Source: Diplolepis rosae (taxonomy: Eukaryota; Arthropoda; Insecta; Hymenoptera; Diplolepididae). From it: a DNA stretch of 64,000 nucleotides. Within the stretch, counting starts at the first letter, position 1. The number at the start of each line of letters is the position of its first letter. A model generated the notes under the pieces. That model had not been told where the DNA came from, ran no database searches, and saw only the letters and a list, made by a program, of their open reading frames with translations. The stretch lies in assembly GCA_030998225.1 (NCBI GenBank), contig JAPYXD010000555.1:9796001-9860000 (forward strand), given 5' to 3'. Of the stretch, positions 38,597 to 50,600 are shown one piece after another. The position numbers and the translations under genes are program-made.

Positions 38597-39269
38597 AGTG
38601 AAGAAACTCACCCCAGAGTACTCGTAATCCATTTCGAAGCTGAAAATAAAAAACTTGTTATATTTCAACAGTAAATTTATCAACTATTGATTAATGTGTT
38701 AACTATTTATGTTACTTAAATTTTATATATCATAGATATAGTCAATTCGACATATAGGTTATGCATCATGCTCTATTATCTTTTATACTATATCAATCAC
38801 CAAATAATGGATATTCAAACTGTGCTAATATTGTTATGATAAATTATTATTATGATGATTTTATTAATAAATGTCACGATTACTTACCTAAAATGCTCTC
38901 CAAATTCCCACTGAACGATATGCCCGATGATCAAAATTTTCAGTCAACATAACATAACCCAACTTTCAAAAAGGTGCCAGTGTTGCATCTGCTGTGCAGT
39001 CTTTAAAACTTTCTATATATCATATTTTTACTTTTACAATGCAAATGCATCAAACAATTTACTTTTAATAGCAATAACGTACCTTTTATAACTATAGATA
39101 TCATTAAATATTTACTTTGCACTTTTGAATATATATTTAACATTTTAAATTTCCCGCCACTACAAACTTTTTCTGAAAGTTTTCCCGACTCTGGAAAAAT
39201 AGGTGAGAATGAGTAAAACGATATGTTGTTCGGTCATCGACCAACCAACCAAAGGTATAAATACGCCTT
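38487..39269 (-). repeat. large inverted repeat, right arm (783 bp)
   Basis: Mirror copy of 36458-37240. On the minus strand it carries the same first exon (MDYEYSG, ATG near 38630) pointing into the core. On the plus strand it contains the end of exon 3 and exon 4 of the gene starting at 37095. Confidence 0.95.
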
Positions 39270-39469
39270 AAGAATTCATGGAAAAGCACCAAAGGTTTTT
39301 AGTTAGATGAAAAATAATTATTCTATTCACCGATTGGTGTATACAAATAATTTTCTTTAGAACTTTATTTGGATTAGCTTCTGAAGCCAGTAAAATAGTA
39401 AAAAAAATATCCCCGCTTTGCGAGTACACTGACAACTCTATGACTGACAAGTTGGATTAATAATATTAA

Positions 39470-39900
39470 TATACACTGGGAAAAAAACATGGTGAAATCA
39501 ACGGGAAGGAGTCCCGTCGCCAATTTCACGTTGGCGTAGCGTTGCTCTCCCGTTGAATCGCCGGTGCTATTCAACGTTGCACTCACGGTAGAGCCAACGT
39601 TAAATCACCCAAAAATGATCAGCTGTGGCAATACTCGCGATTGTTCTTGTCAGTTCTTTTGTTTTCCTAATAAAAGTTTTCCTAATTATATATTGGTATT
39701 TAAAAGTAAAGCACTGCCAATTTCATTATGGATATGAAATTGCGTCATCGTGTGATATTCTCAAATAATACGCCGTTCCAGCGTTAACCTAACGTTGTAA
39801 AGGCGCTGATGCTCATTCCCGTCAATGCAACGTGATGCAACGGGAATTTCCGGATAACCTGACGGTTCAGTGTGTCCAGATTTGAAACGGGAACATTACA
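39470..39900. repeat. possible MITE rich in CAACG/CGTTG
   Basis: It starts near acactgggaaaaaaacatgg and ends near acggttcagtgtgt, with many CAACG/CGTTG motifs between. ACACTG at one end and CAGTGT at the other suggest terminal inverted repeats, but the match is short. Confidence 0.4.
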
Positions 39901-41387
39901 CACACAACGCCAACAGCAGTACGTAAGTGAGAATGGTTGCGCGCGCAGCGCAGTGTATCTGCTGTTCGCAGCGGCTCTCTGAGTTCTCTCTGGTTGAAGG
40001 CTCCTTGTACCTACAGCTGATATTGCGTGCGCGAGGAATCACATGTACGCACTGTTAGCTAAAGTTGATTAAGTTTCATTGTTATATGAAACTCAAGAGT
40101 GTGTAAGAGCACTGCTTACAAATCGACAGCTTACTCGGTTTTTATGTTTCTTTCGACTCTGCTGGATTCCGAGCAAAAGTGGCGCGAAAGAGATGCCAAA
40201 TTCGAAATGGCAGAAGATATAATTTGAAAACTTAACCATAAAATCAAAATTTTATAATGTGTAAAATCTTTTACATGACAGTATCAATAAATAAGTGTTA
40301 ATTAAAGGATTCAATATTTAAGCAGGTTAATAATTTATATTCTAATTCACATACGAAATTACAATTACTAAACAATTTTTTTGTATGAAGTTGATTCAAG
40401 AAACCTTTACTATTGAGTAAAATACTTTAAATGCCATTTTTTGAAATACATAACATCTTTTACGTGACAATTTCAATATATAAGTGTAAGCAAAAGGTTT
40501 TTTTTTTAATGAATAAATTATATTTACATTTGCATACGAAATTACTCATTGAGATTTTTTTGTTATTAAGTAAAAGTGACCAATATTATAAAAAGAAAAT
40601 AATTTTAAAAAAAGTTTTAGAATACTTAACAATTTTTATATGACAATTTTAATGTATAAATGTAAATAAAAGGTTTGATTATCATAAAGAGTTAATTAAT
40701 TATATCTGAATTCGCATGTGAGATTAGACATTGAGATTTCTTTTGTATAAAGATAATTCGACAAACTTTGACTGTAAATTAAAATACTTCAAATAAATTT
40801 TTTCAAATATTTAAAATCTTTTGTATGATCATTTTAATATATACACTGCCATTAGAAATTACAGGTTCACTTATCTTCATTTTTATATTAACACGTGATG
40901 TAAAAGACTTCAGCTATTCTACAAATTTTTAACGATACTTTATTCGAAATAAATATTTTTCAATTTCATATCAGAGAAATCTCAACATGTAATTTAATAT
41001 TGAAATTTAAATATAATATATTTGATATTTAAAGAATCAAACCTTTTATTCACACTTGGATAGTCTCTAAATCATTTATATGCAAATACAATATAATTTA
41101 TTTTTGAATAATCAAATCTTTTATTCACATTTGTTTAATGAAATTGTCATGTAAAAGATTTTATTTATTCTACAAATTTTCTTGAGGTACTTTATTCTGA
41201 AGGAAATTTTTTGAAATTTATTTCTTACTAGACAAATCTCAAAGTTTAATTTCTTATGCAAAATAAAATATCTTTTTTAATTTTTTTAAATAATCAAATA
41301 TCTTATTCAAACTTGTATATTAGAATTTTCATTAAAAAATTTTACGTATTCAGAAATTTTGTTTCCAAATAATTGATTGTTAAATTT
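39901..41387. other. intergenic, AT-rich, no gene seen
   Basis: Related AT-rich segments recur about every 200 bp (words such as aaatcttttacatgaca and aaaggtttgattat near 40265, 40450, 40640, 40810). This suggests a decayed tandem repeat. No coding signal. Confidence 0.4.
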
Positions 41388-41524
41388 ATCTGTCTGCCTG
41401 ACCGGTGCGGACAGAAAATACATAAGAGTAAAGGAAACAGACAGTGTAAAATTGGACAAAAATAAAATGTCTATCTTTTTTGCTCTTATGTATTTTCTGT
41501 CCGTACCGGTCAGGCAGATAGAGG
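41388..41524. repeat. fold-back MITE
   Basis: tctgcctgaccggtgcggac (about 41392) is mirrored by gtccgtaccggtcaggcaga (about 41499), and the arms extend through cagaaaatacataagag. The arms are about 37 bp and the loop about 60 bp. Confidence 0.8.
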
Positions 41525-41656
41525 TATAAATGCACAAGTGCTGGTCGATTTTGACATATCCAAAACGTCATGAACCAAGCTTAGACATATGGTAAATAGA
41601 CCGTTTTGACACATTAATGATTTTATTTGGCGTCATATACTTTTGGTTGTGTGAAA

Positions 41657-42319
41657 ATGTCTGATTTTGTGCCAAATAATCGTCATTTGCGGGAAGTGTT
41701 GATTTTCTTTTTTCATTCGAAAAAAACGGCAGCTGAAGCGCAGCGAGAGCTCCAAAAAGTTTACGGAGATGCTGCTCTAAGTGAAACAACGTGCCGTGAT
41801 TGGTTTCGTCGCTTCGAAGACGGTGATTTCGATGTTGACGACCGTCCGCGTGAAGGAAGGCCAAAAACCTTCGAAGACGCCGATGTTATTTATTATGAAT
41901 TGTTGAAACCGAACGAAACCATCACTGGGGAACGGTATCGAACGCAATTGATGCGTTTGAGCCGATTACTGCGCGAAAAACAGCCCCAATACGGGCAGAG
42001 GCACGAAAAAGTGATTCTACAGCATGACAACGCTCGATCTCACATTGGCAAACCCGTTAAAACCTACCTTGAAACGCTCAAATGGGAAGTCCTACCCCAC
42101 CCGCCGTATTCCCCAGATATTGCGCCGTCCGATTATTACTTTTTCCGGTCGATGGCACATGGTCTGGCTGATCAGCAGTTCCACCCATATGAAGACATCG
42201 AAAAATAGCTTGATTCGTGGATAGCCTCAAAAGATGAACACTTTTACCGTAACGGTATTGAAGCTCTACCAGAAAGATGGGCAAAAGTAGTAGCTAATGA
42301 TAAGGAATACTTTGAATGA
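41657..42319 (+). pseudogene. mariner transposase, internally deleted
   Basis: It opens MSDFVPNNRHLREVLIFFF with an intact N-terminal helix-turn-helix (TTCRDWFRRFEDGDFDVDDR). At FEDAD it jumps in frame to VIYYELLKPNETITGERY, skipping the second DNA-binding helix set and the first catalytic Asp block. The rest is well kept: ILQHDNARSH (Asp 2), PDIAPSDYYFF (Asp 3). A stop at 42206-42208 interrupts, then the normal tail follows to 42319 (VVANDKEYFE). It cannot be catalytic but could encode a DNA-binding fragment fused to part of the catalytic domain. Confidence 0.88.
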
Positions 42320-42637
42320 TTCATTTGTGACGATTTTTTTACAATAAAGTTGCATTTTTATAAAAAAAACAGCGGGAACTTAGTTGCGCACCTAATAATA
42401 TTATGTTTTAATAAAAATATTTTAATAATAATTATAACACAATGTCTGCTTTATCAAGTCTTTGTATTTTGTAATATTTACTTGAAGTAACGCTTATTAT
42501 AGAACATTTTTTCTTTTATAAAACAGCTTATAATCTATAAAACGCAAGTATAAAATGTAAAAAAAATTAACATCAAAATTAACTCTACTAAGCCTTTATT
42601 TAAAAAAATGATTGATTGGTGAAAAATGATTCATATA

Positions 42638-42958
42638 GGGGGGCGTTCACATAATACGTCACGCGATTTTTAGCTTTTTTTTACCCCCCCCCCCCCCCCC
42701 CCCCCATGTCATACATGGTCGCAACCCTCAGCCTCCCCCTCCCCCCTTTCGATGTCACGTCACACCTCTTAATTTTATAAAACATTTTTCGTTAACGCGT
42801 ACAAAATCCAGTAAAAAAAGAAGCTATTAATTATTATTGTAGATAATCTTTTCAGAACTTTTTTTCAAATTTCATGGGTACACATTTAATGTGTGACGTA
42901 ACGCAGAGGGCAGACCCCCCTCCCAACATGTCACATCACGTATTATGTGAACGCCCCC
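42638..42958. repeat. MITE with GGGGGCGTTCACATAATACG ends
   Basis: The left end GGGCGTTCACATAATACGTC is mirrored at the right by ACGTATTATGTGAACGCCC. It contains a run of 22 C at 42684-42705, which is prone to polymerase slippage and sequencing error. No coding content. Confidence 0.75.
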
Positions 42959-43436
42959 TTGGATAATGGCTATTATGCTTTTGTCTTCATTTCATTTCGG
43001 TTAAATAAAAAATATAAATATTTTGAAATTATGGTATATTTAAGAGGTATGGTACACGAGGGATGGTACATGGTACATGAGTCAAAATTATGGTACGATT
43101 ACATAATTATGGTACGGTCTGGCTCTGGCAACGCTGCTATTCTTTCGTCATGGGACGCAAAATACGTAGTAATATATACGTAGAAAACCATGTGATATAC
43201 GTGATGTATTCAGTATTATACGTACCCATCTCTGCTGAGAATGCCTAATTAGATATGTAAAGTACGTAGATTGTTTACAGTTTCCTACGTAATGCAGGCA
43301 ACAAATTTATAGAGGTATAAATGCACCATAACTTCCAAACATTTTCTATCATAACCGAGGGAAGGTTTGAATCACGTTAAATCGTCGCCGGGAAGATGTG
43401 TAGTTGTCATTATGGTGCTTTTATAACTCCGCGGCT
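42959..43436. other. intergenic, no gene seen
   Basis: Short frames only. The last eight bases (43429-43436, CCGCGGCT) are the target-site duplication of the next element. Confidence 0.4.
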
Positions 43437-44509
43437 CAGTGTTGCCGGAGTGAGCGCTCTTAACTTCCCGGCAGCTCAATAGCAAATTCCCAACTTTTCC
43501 CGGCCAAATTTCAAAACTTCCCGGAACTTTCCCGTAAATGAAAATCATCTAAAACTTCTTAAAATTGTTTAAATATTTTAAACTCTGTTAAAAATATGTC
43601 TTATCCTAGGTTTTCATAGTTTTTAAAAGATATATATTTGTTAATTTCGAAAAATAATGAAAATTCTAAATCAAATAATTGTCCATCGACTTCAGTCTTT
43701 ATGTTCTTTACGTTGATGAACAAATATTAATTTGAAAAATTATGGATAAAAACCTGTAGGAACTAAATTACTCTTATGGTAAAGTACCACATGCCCTACT
43801 AGAGACAATATTTTACTAATAAACGTATAAACAATATATGCGTACTGATCACGTTTAGAAAATACTGTACAGAAACATAACCTCACTTTTCTATCTTTTC
43901 ACTCCTATAATCAAAGAGAATCAAAATAATTATATAATTTATACTTACAGGCATACAAGGTAATTTGGGATTCTCTTTTCTAATAAAAAATATATCCATT
44001 TCCGAATTCTATATTTTAAAAATCTATTTCAAATTCCATTCAATGGATTCTTTTTTGGGACATAATACTTTTATCCAATCAACATAGAAACTGTGAGAAC
44101 CTTTAGGCTAATTTTACACAAAAGCGACTAGCAAGAGATGTGACTCATTAATTTGAAAACCTGAAAAGCTGTTCATCTCACTTTAGCATATGACGTCAGA
44201 ATGAGTTAGAGTGAAATGAATAGCAATAGGCCTTTTCCACTTTGTGGCATGAGAGCACTATGACATATGAAAGCGCCCTAAGGGCCTGCAACCAATAAAA
44301 TGCTTCTTTTTTTTATCAAAACTCATTATGATTGGTTGTGTTTAAGGAAAGATCTCTTATTAAATCTTCTATGCAAATTTAATGCATAAAAAGGCAATTA
44401 TAAGACAATATCCCGGAAATTCCCGGAATTTCTTGACATCCCGTAAAATTTCCCAAGTGAGTCAAAATTTCCCGGATTCCGGGAAATTTCCATGCAATTG
44501 GCAACACTG
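43437..44509 (+). mobile_element. hAT-like non-autonomous element (MITE), copy 2
   Basis: 1,073 bp, the same length as the copy at 323-1395 and highly similar throughout. The same perfect 10-bp ends (CAGTGTTGCC / GGCAACACTG) are present, and its own 8-bp duplication CCGCGGCT is at 43429-43436 and 44510-44517. There is no transposase frame. Confidence 0.93.
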
Positions 44510-44535
44510 CCGCGGCTACGTTCTGAAAAATTTAT

Positions 44536-44884
44536 TTATGGCCATGTCCTGGGTGTGCCACGTGACCTAGTCAGTCTTGAATCGATATTTTTTTTCCCAC
44601 ATTTCAAATTCAAAGTTTAAAGAAAGCGGAAAAATTTGAGAAAGCGTTAATAAAAAAATGTTTGTTATATAAGATAATCAATCAAGCAATCTGCATTATC
44701 CATATTTAATTTCTTCGGAAATTTTTTTTCGGAATTCTTACCCAAATGAAGCAGATAAACGTAGTTTATTATTTTCCCCACCATTTCCCAAAAGTTTAGA
44801 ATGGTATGTTCATTACAAAAGAAGTTATATGGGCGAAAAAAATTGATTAATTGTCACGTGATCCACCTGGGACATGGGCTTATA
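44536..44884. repeat. GGCCATGTCC fold-back MITE
   Basis: Left end atggccatgtcctgggtg, right end cacctgggacatgggctt. Internal words (cagtc, atcgatattttt, gttatatgggcgaaaaaaat) are shared with the element at 51002-51417, so the two are one family. Confidence 0.7.
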
Positions 44885-45140
44885 GTACTTTATTAGTTTA
44901 TTCTGTTGTTTAGCAAATATGATTTAAGATAATGGACCAAACAATTTCTAAAATGAATTTTCCAGTCTGCATCCAGAGAGGTACAAAAACACTTTTATAT
45001 CTTCCTTTAGCTATATAAGTAGCAAGAACCAAAAAGAGATAAAACTAAGGTGCTTTATTATATACAAGTTCGCATCTCGACATTTTGGCTCCTGACATAA
45101 ACTCTACATTGCTTAGGAGCCAAAATAGCGTATGCGCTCT

Positions 45141-45265
45141 TAAGGTAAAATCCGATGACAGCAGAAAACGAACAGCCAATTACAGAACAGCTCTAAGAAG
45201 AAAGAAATCTAAAGATCTTCTGTAATTGGCTGTCCGTTTTCTGCTGTCATCGGATTTCACCTTTA
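45141..45265. repeat. fold-back MITE, twin A
   Basis: Near-perfect hairpin: aaaatccgatgacagcagaa mirrored by ttctgctgtcatcggatttc. The core (cagccaatta, aagaagaaagaaatctaaag) is shared with the directly adjacent twin. Confidence 0.85.
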
Positions 45266-45414
45266 GGGTGCCGTCCCACGTGGGCGCAAAATGCAAAGCA
45301 GAAAATAAGCAGCCAATTATCAAACACTTTTAAGAAGAATGAAATCTAAAGCTTTTCTGTAATTGGTTGTTCGTTTTCTGCTTTGCATTTTGCGTCCACA
45401 TGGGACGGCACCCT
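45265..45414. repeat. fold-back MITE, twin B
   Basis: Hairpin with outer arms agggtgccgtcccacgtggg and tccacatgggacggcaccct. It has the same core as twin A but completely different outer arms. It abuts twin A with no gap. Confidence 0.85.
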
Positions 45415-45828
45415 CATGGTTGATATAGTTCCCTAGATAGAACAGCTGCCTCTGCCAATTTCCGCTGTAATTAAACACACCCATAAAGCATGACGCCAGA
45501 TTCGTGGCGTTTATTTGAGCGTGGTTACATCATTTTAATAAGTAAAACGTTATGCAAATAAACATTTATAAAAAGAAATGCTTTTAAATTTTTATTTTCC
45601 TGTAGATTTTTAAATATATATGAAGATTTTATTCCTAAAAATCAAAACCTAGTTCATATTCTTAAATTGTAATAAACGCGCTATTGGGGAGGAAACCGGA
45701 AGTTGTCCGGCTCGAGGCTAGCTAGGCACAACGTGTTTCCTTGAATTTTGTTCTGTGAACCCCGTCTTGCTTCCGTTGTACAGCCAATGCAGCGAGCCAT
45801 CTTGCTTCAGACGCCGATCATTATTCGT

Positions 45829-45920
45829 TCAGTGATCAATTACTATCTATCTTTTCAGTAATATCGAGTGCTAAGTGCGTGTAGCATAAAGTGCAGAAAT
45901 AAGTTTATACACATTTTCAG
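45829..45920 (+). promoter_or_regulatory. B52 promoter / noncoding first exon (predicted)
   Basis: A GC-richer segment with an ETS-like ACCGGAAGT at about 45698 precedes an insect initiator-like TTCAGT (A at 45831). The predicted leader exon ends at 45920, directly before a strong donor, GTAAGT. It would splice to the acceptors before either alternative start exon, at 47446 or 47605. The 45921-47445 interval is then intron; I see nothing else in it. Confidence 0.5.
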
Positions 45921-47446
45921 GTAAGTTAATCATCTTTATAATTTTCTCGATCATTCAAATTCAGGAATGCGTAACCATACTTTATCGTTCTGATTTATCA
46001 CCCTCCTTTCGAAAGCTTTCCGGAACATCTGCATTTGTAATTTCTCGATAAAAATTTGCAACTTCAAATCTTCAGGAGTGTAAAAATCCTTAACAGGCTT
46101 CAAAATAAATAATTATTTCCAGCACGTCACGCGTTTCTTAGACATACTTTACCAAAAGTGCGTCATTACGACGTAATTAGGGTCGCTAAAGCTAATTTTA
46201 TATCTTTCTTAAAATTATATTTATTAATTACTTTTTTTGTGAGATTAACAAATTTAGAATAAGGAGCAGGCATTTTTTGAAATTTAAATTTTTAATAACA
46301 AGCGAAAAGTCGAGAAATTTCGAAGCATGACGAATGAACTTGTTTCCGTAGTTACATATTTTTTATGATCAGTAATCGTTTTAGCACTTCCTATTTTCGG
46401 TATCATTATACATTTGTTGCTGACATAATCCAATTTATGTATGCAGGTCTACCGAAACGTAAAAGCGTGGTTGCAAAATTGAAGGTCACGTTCGCAGCGT
46501 CTGGAAAAATAACGCCTTTTCGTGTCTTCCAAATATATAACTGAACTTTGATCAGATAATGTATACGATCAAGAATTATTACTCATTTATATTTTACTTG
46601 ATCTATTTTATAATTTGGAATTTATTACATTTTTTTTAATAATTATGAAATTTTTATATACATGAGGTTTCCTAATCCAATGACCATTTTGTTTTACCGT
46701 TACTCATTCTGAGTGGAAGTGAACAGCTTTATTTTATTTCATTTAAAACAATAACAGTAAAATCAGTTCTTCATTAGAGTTTTAATTTTTTTTTAACAAA
46801 ATCTGATTATTTCATTATTTCTAAATGAATAGATTTTAATGATAGACATAGTATTTTATGAATTAATTTCAAGGCCTGGATTTATACAACGAATAATTTT
46901 ATTTAATATTTTGAATGCGAAACTGTTTTTTAATTTTTCAAGTATCGCTTTTAGAATTATTTTAATATTAACTATAAGAAACCTTTTTGTACCAAGAAAA
47001 AAAACTAGTCTTACTACATTATTGATTTTCTTCTTGTTTCTCCGTTGCGTTCTATATACAAAAGCAGGCGTTATTTCGATGATGCTATATTGGCAAGCGA
47101 GACATTAAATTTCAGAAAAAAAAATAACTTCAAAGAATTTTTTGAATTGTTTTGCTTCTTTATTTTCAAAACAAAATCCGTTTAGTTGTAATGTAAATTA
47201 GATTTGCATTAACTTTTAAATTCTCAAACTTAAAAAAATTAATATATATAAAACTCCGTTTTCAATGCTATATGAAATCAAGGAACTTTATAAAAATGCA
47301 ATATATAAGTCGTCTTATTTCACGTCGTGTTTTTTTAAATTTCCCAGAATAATATACCGATATATTTTTATGTTGTATAATGTGCATAAACGACGGGTTC
47401 TCAAGGAAGCCTGTTATGTATGGTGTTTTTATATTTTCCTTTAAGA

Positions 47447-47569
47447 ATGAGCACCCGAGTATTCGTTGGTGGATTAACATACCGGGTGCGAGAGCGCGAC
47501 CTTGAGAAGTTCTTCCGGAAATATGGTAGAATCAAGGAGGTTGCTATGAAGAATGGATTTGCCTTTGTG
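47447..47569 (+). CDS. B52: B52 alternative start exon 1A
   Basis: ATG at 47447, preceded by the acceptor ctttaag, followed by donor GTAAGT. It encodes 41 residues starting MSTRVFVGGLTYRVRERDLE and ending KNGFAFV, the RNP2 strand and first half of RRM1. It is a duplicate of the exon at 47606-47731 with the same phase 0 exit. Only 35 nt separate the two exons, too little for an intron, so a transcript should contain one or the other. Confidence 0.8.
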
Positions 47570-47605
47570 GTAAGTCTAATGTGAATCAATTGTTTTTTTT
47601 ACAGT

Positions 47606-50600
47606 ATGGTAGGGACAAGGGTCTATGTCGGTGGGCTTCCATACGGCACCAGGGAAAGAGACCTTGAGAGATTTTTCAGAGGCTACGGTCGATTTCGCGA
47701 TGTCCTCATCAAGAACGGTTATGGCTTTGTTGTAAGTATCCGTACTTAGTCCTCAGAGAAATTTGCATTTCGTTTCGCTCCCTTTGTTCGATACAAAAAC
47801 GTCATTGGCGATTTCGGTTTCAAGTAATACTCGCGTATTTCTTAAATTTATTTTCATTCATAAATTCCTTCCCTTGCACTTTGATCAAAGGTGGTGAAAC
47901 GTTTTGTAGTAAAATGTAGGCACACGCTCATGATCTGAAAAACCCTGAACCCTGCACAATGGTACTATGGCTGCTTAGACGAACGTCGATTAATCTACGA
48001 GACTTTGTAAGTTCTATTAGTCAAGCCGATCGGTCAAACTGTTGACACAAGACACTTAAACCTTTCTGGCGCAGAGGTGGTTCAAATTTTTAAAAAAATG
48101 TAAATAATATAATACTTCTTCCACAGTATTGCTCTAAAGAATTATTTTAAAAGACAGTTTTATTTTATTTAACATTATAATTATTATATTTTTCTCTTTT
48201 TGAACAAAATACAAATATATATACTTTCACTAAACGCGCCGCAAAGGATTAAAACAACATTACGTTATTGTAAGTTTTATTATATTATTTTATAAAATTA
48301 AAGCTCAATACTACTAATTATTGGTTTCTACTATCCCGAAGGTGGGTAAAATCAAAAAATTCGTTTTAGTAGAGCAAAAAACTTACCAAGATCTGAATTA
48401 TATGTCTATTTAAAATCTATTTGATTATTTCACATTCGTCCGTTATTTAAAATCACCAATCATATGTGATTAGCCCTGAAAATAGTTGTTCTTTCTGTAT
48501 AGAGACACAAAACAGAATCAGTATTGCTGCTTACTAGAAATTCGCAACAAATTTCAGGCAATTCATTAAATAGAATTTCTTTTTCTTGTAGGAGTTTGAT
48601 GACTACAGGGACGCAGATGATGCAGTTTACGAGCTAAACGGAAAGGAACTTCTAGGGGAGAGGTACGGGGTTGTAAAGATTATCTTATCTAACAGCCAGC
48701 TAAAAGATCTTGATTGTGGTTGATATTGACACTGTCTTTTTCAAACTCATTCTAACGTTAGAAACGACAAAACTTTTTCTCAGTCCTTGCATAAATGAAG
48801 TTTTCAGAACGACTTATAACATTTAAAAGATATTTGTATATTCTATAAATTCTCTTGCCTGATGCTAAAGTTGAATCTGGTAATTAGCCAAAGAAAAGCA
48901 TGTTTTTGGTAAAAAAGCTCTTTAGCTTCAGGAATTTTTCGAATCTGGAGACCAAACGTTAGTATTAATTTGGTATCCAGTTAAATTTAGATAGATCTTT
49001 GTGAATTTAAAAGTGGATAAAATTAATCAATATTTTCGAAATATTTATTCTGAGATACCACACGTTAAAGATCTGGAAGTGAAAAGAAGCACTAACATTG
49101 ATACAAACTATATTGGTCTCTTCTTCAATTATTTCTATTTATTGAAGACATTGTTCAGTGAAACATTTTATAGTCTAAAATACAACACTGCCTTGAGATG
49201 ATAAAAAAGATTTTTCCATGCTAAAACATTACTTGCCGATAACTGATTCACCTAGCAATGTCTTGAAGCTTTTCAAAGTGTTTTCCTAATAATTTTTTTC
49301 AAAATTATTACTTTATGTCTACCTGAGATAAATTGGAGTTGACTCAGAAAGATTTCAAATTCTTCAAATTTGAATAAAATTAGTATATTTGAAAGTTAAC
49401 AATTATTTTGACAGATTTGGATATTTAAGAAAAATATTTGAAATTATAAAGAATTATTGGGAAAACACATTGCACTCGAGCTTTGTTTACTCGAATCCCT
49501 GAAATCTGTAGACATAGTCTGCCTCCGTAAAGATGCACTAAGATGGTCTTGTATAGTACATTAACCTGAGAGTGCGCTGTGACTTACCGCCATTTTGAAC
49601 TACTTCCATCAATTCCCCCGATTGGAAGTAATTGAAACATACACCGTAAGATCAATTTATTTTTGATTTGGAAGTTATTTATTTAAAGAGGATACTTCCA
49701 TTAAAGATTCGAGCTTTTTCGTAACTTTATTATGATCCATATTTGAGGACTTCGATTTCAAAAGAGATCGAGATTCAAAGAGGATCCTAGTGAATTAGAC
49801 GGAATGAGTTACCTTGAACTATATTTCATTTAACGTGTTTTCAAAAGTGTCTTTGAAACTAATAGAAACATTCAAAAACTATTTTTCAACTATTTAAGTG
49901 GAGTATAAGATTGACTGTAGATTTTAGAATTTTATTACAATAAAAAGTTTGCAATTGATTTGGTTCCAAAATAATTTCAAAATACAACAGGATTTAAAGG
50001 CCCTGTATAAAAAAAAGCAGTTAAGAACGTTTATCTGGTCCTACATTTTTATAATTATAATAAAAAGAGCTTTCCGAAAATAAATTTGTTTATAATTATA
50101 AATATTTAGGAGCAGATAAACGTTCCTTAGTCCTTTTTACCTAATTACTCAAAGTTTCAATTCGATACCTCAATTTGGAAACGCGAAGGACGAAAAACGA
50201 GTGTAGGTAAGGTAGGGATCGGTTAAGTCATACATGGCCTTTAAGGGCATGTGGTGCTTAAGGAAAGTGACAAGTTCATGTGAACAATTTGGTCCAGTTT
50301 CTACATGTTTGTGTCCAAAATACATAAACTTTTGTTTTTAAAATTTTGGAAATGGTAGAGAAGATAAAAACGAACGTAGATAGACTACTTTTAGTTTTGA
50401 AAATAAAAAAAAAAATTCCGATATATTTTGATAAAATTAAACTTTTTTTTAATTTCGAAACCAAAAGTAGTCTATCTGCGTCCGTTTTTATGTTCTCTAC
50501 CATTTCCGAAATTTTAAAAACAAAAGTTTATGTACTTTAGCCACAAACATGTAGGAACCTAAAATCAATGAAATTCGCTAATTTCCTAAGTATCACATGT

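Noticed and set aside
42684..42705. Run of 22 C as a biological signal
   Set aside because: Lies inside a MITE and is a typical slippage-prone homopolymer; the true length may be unreliable.
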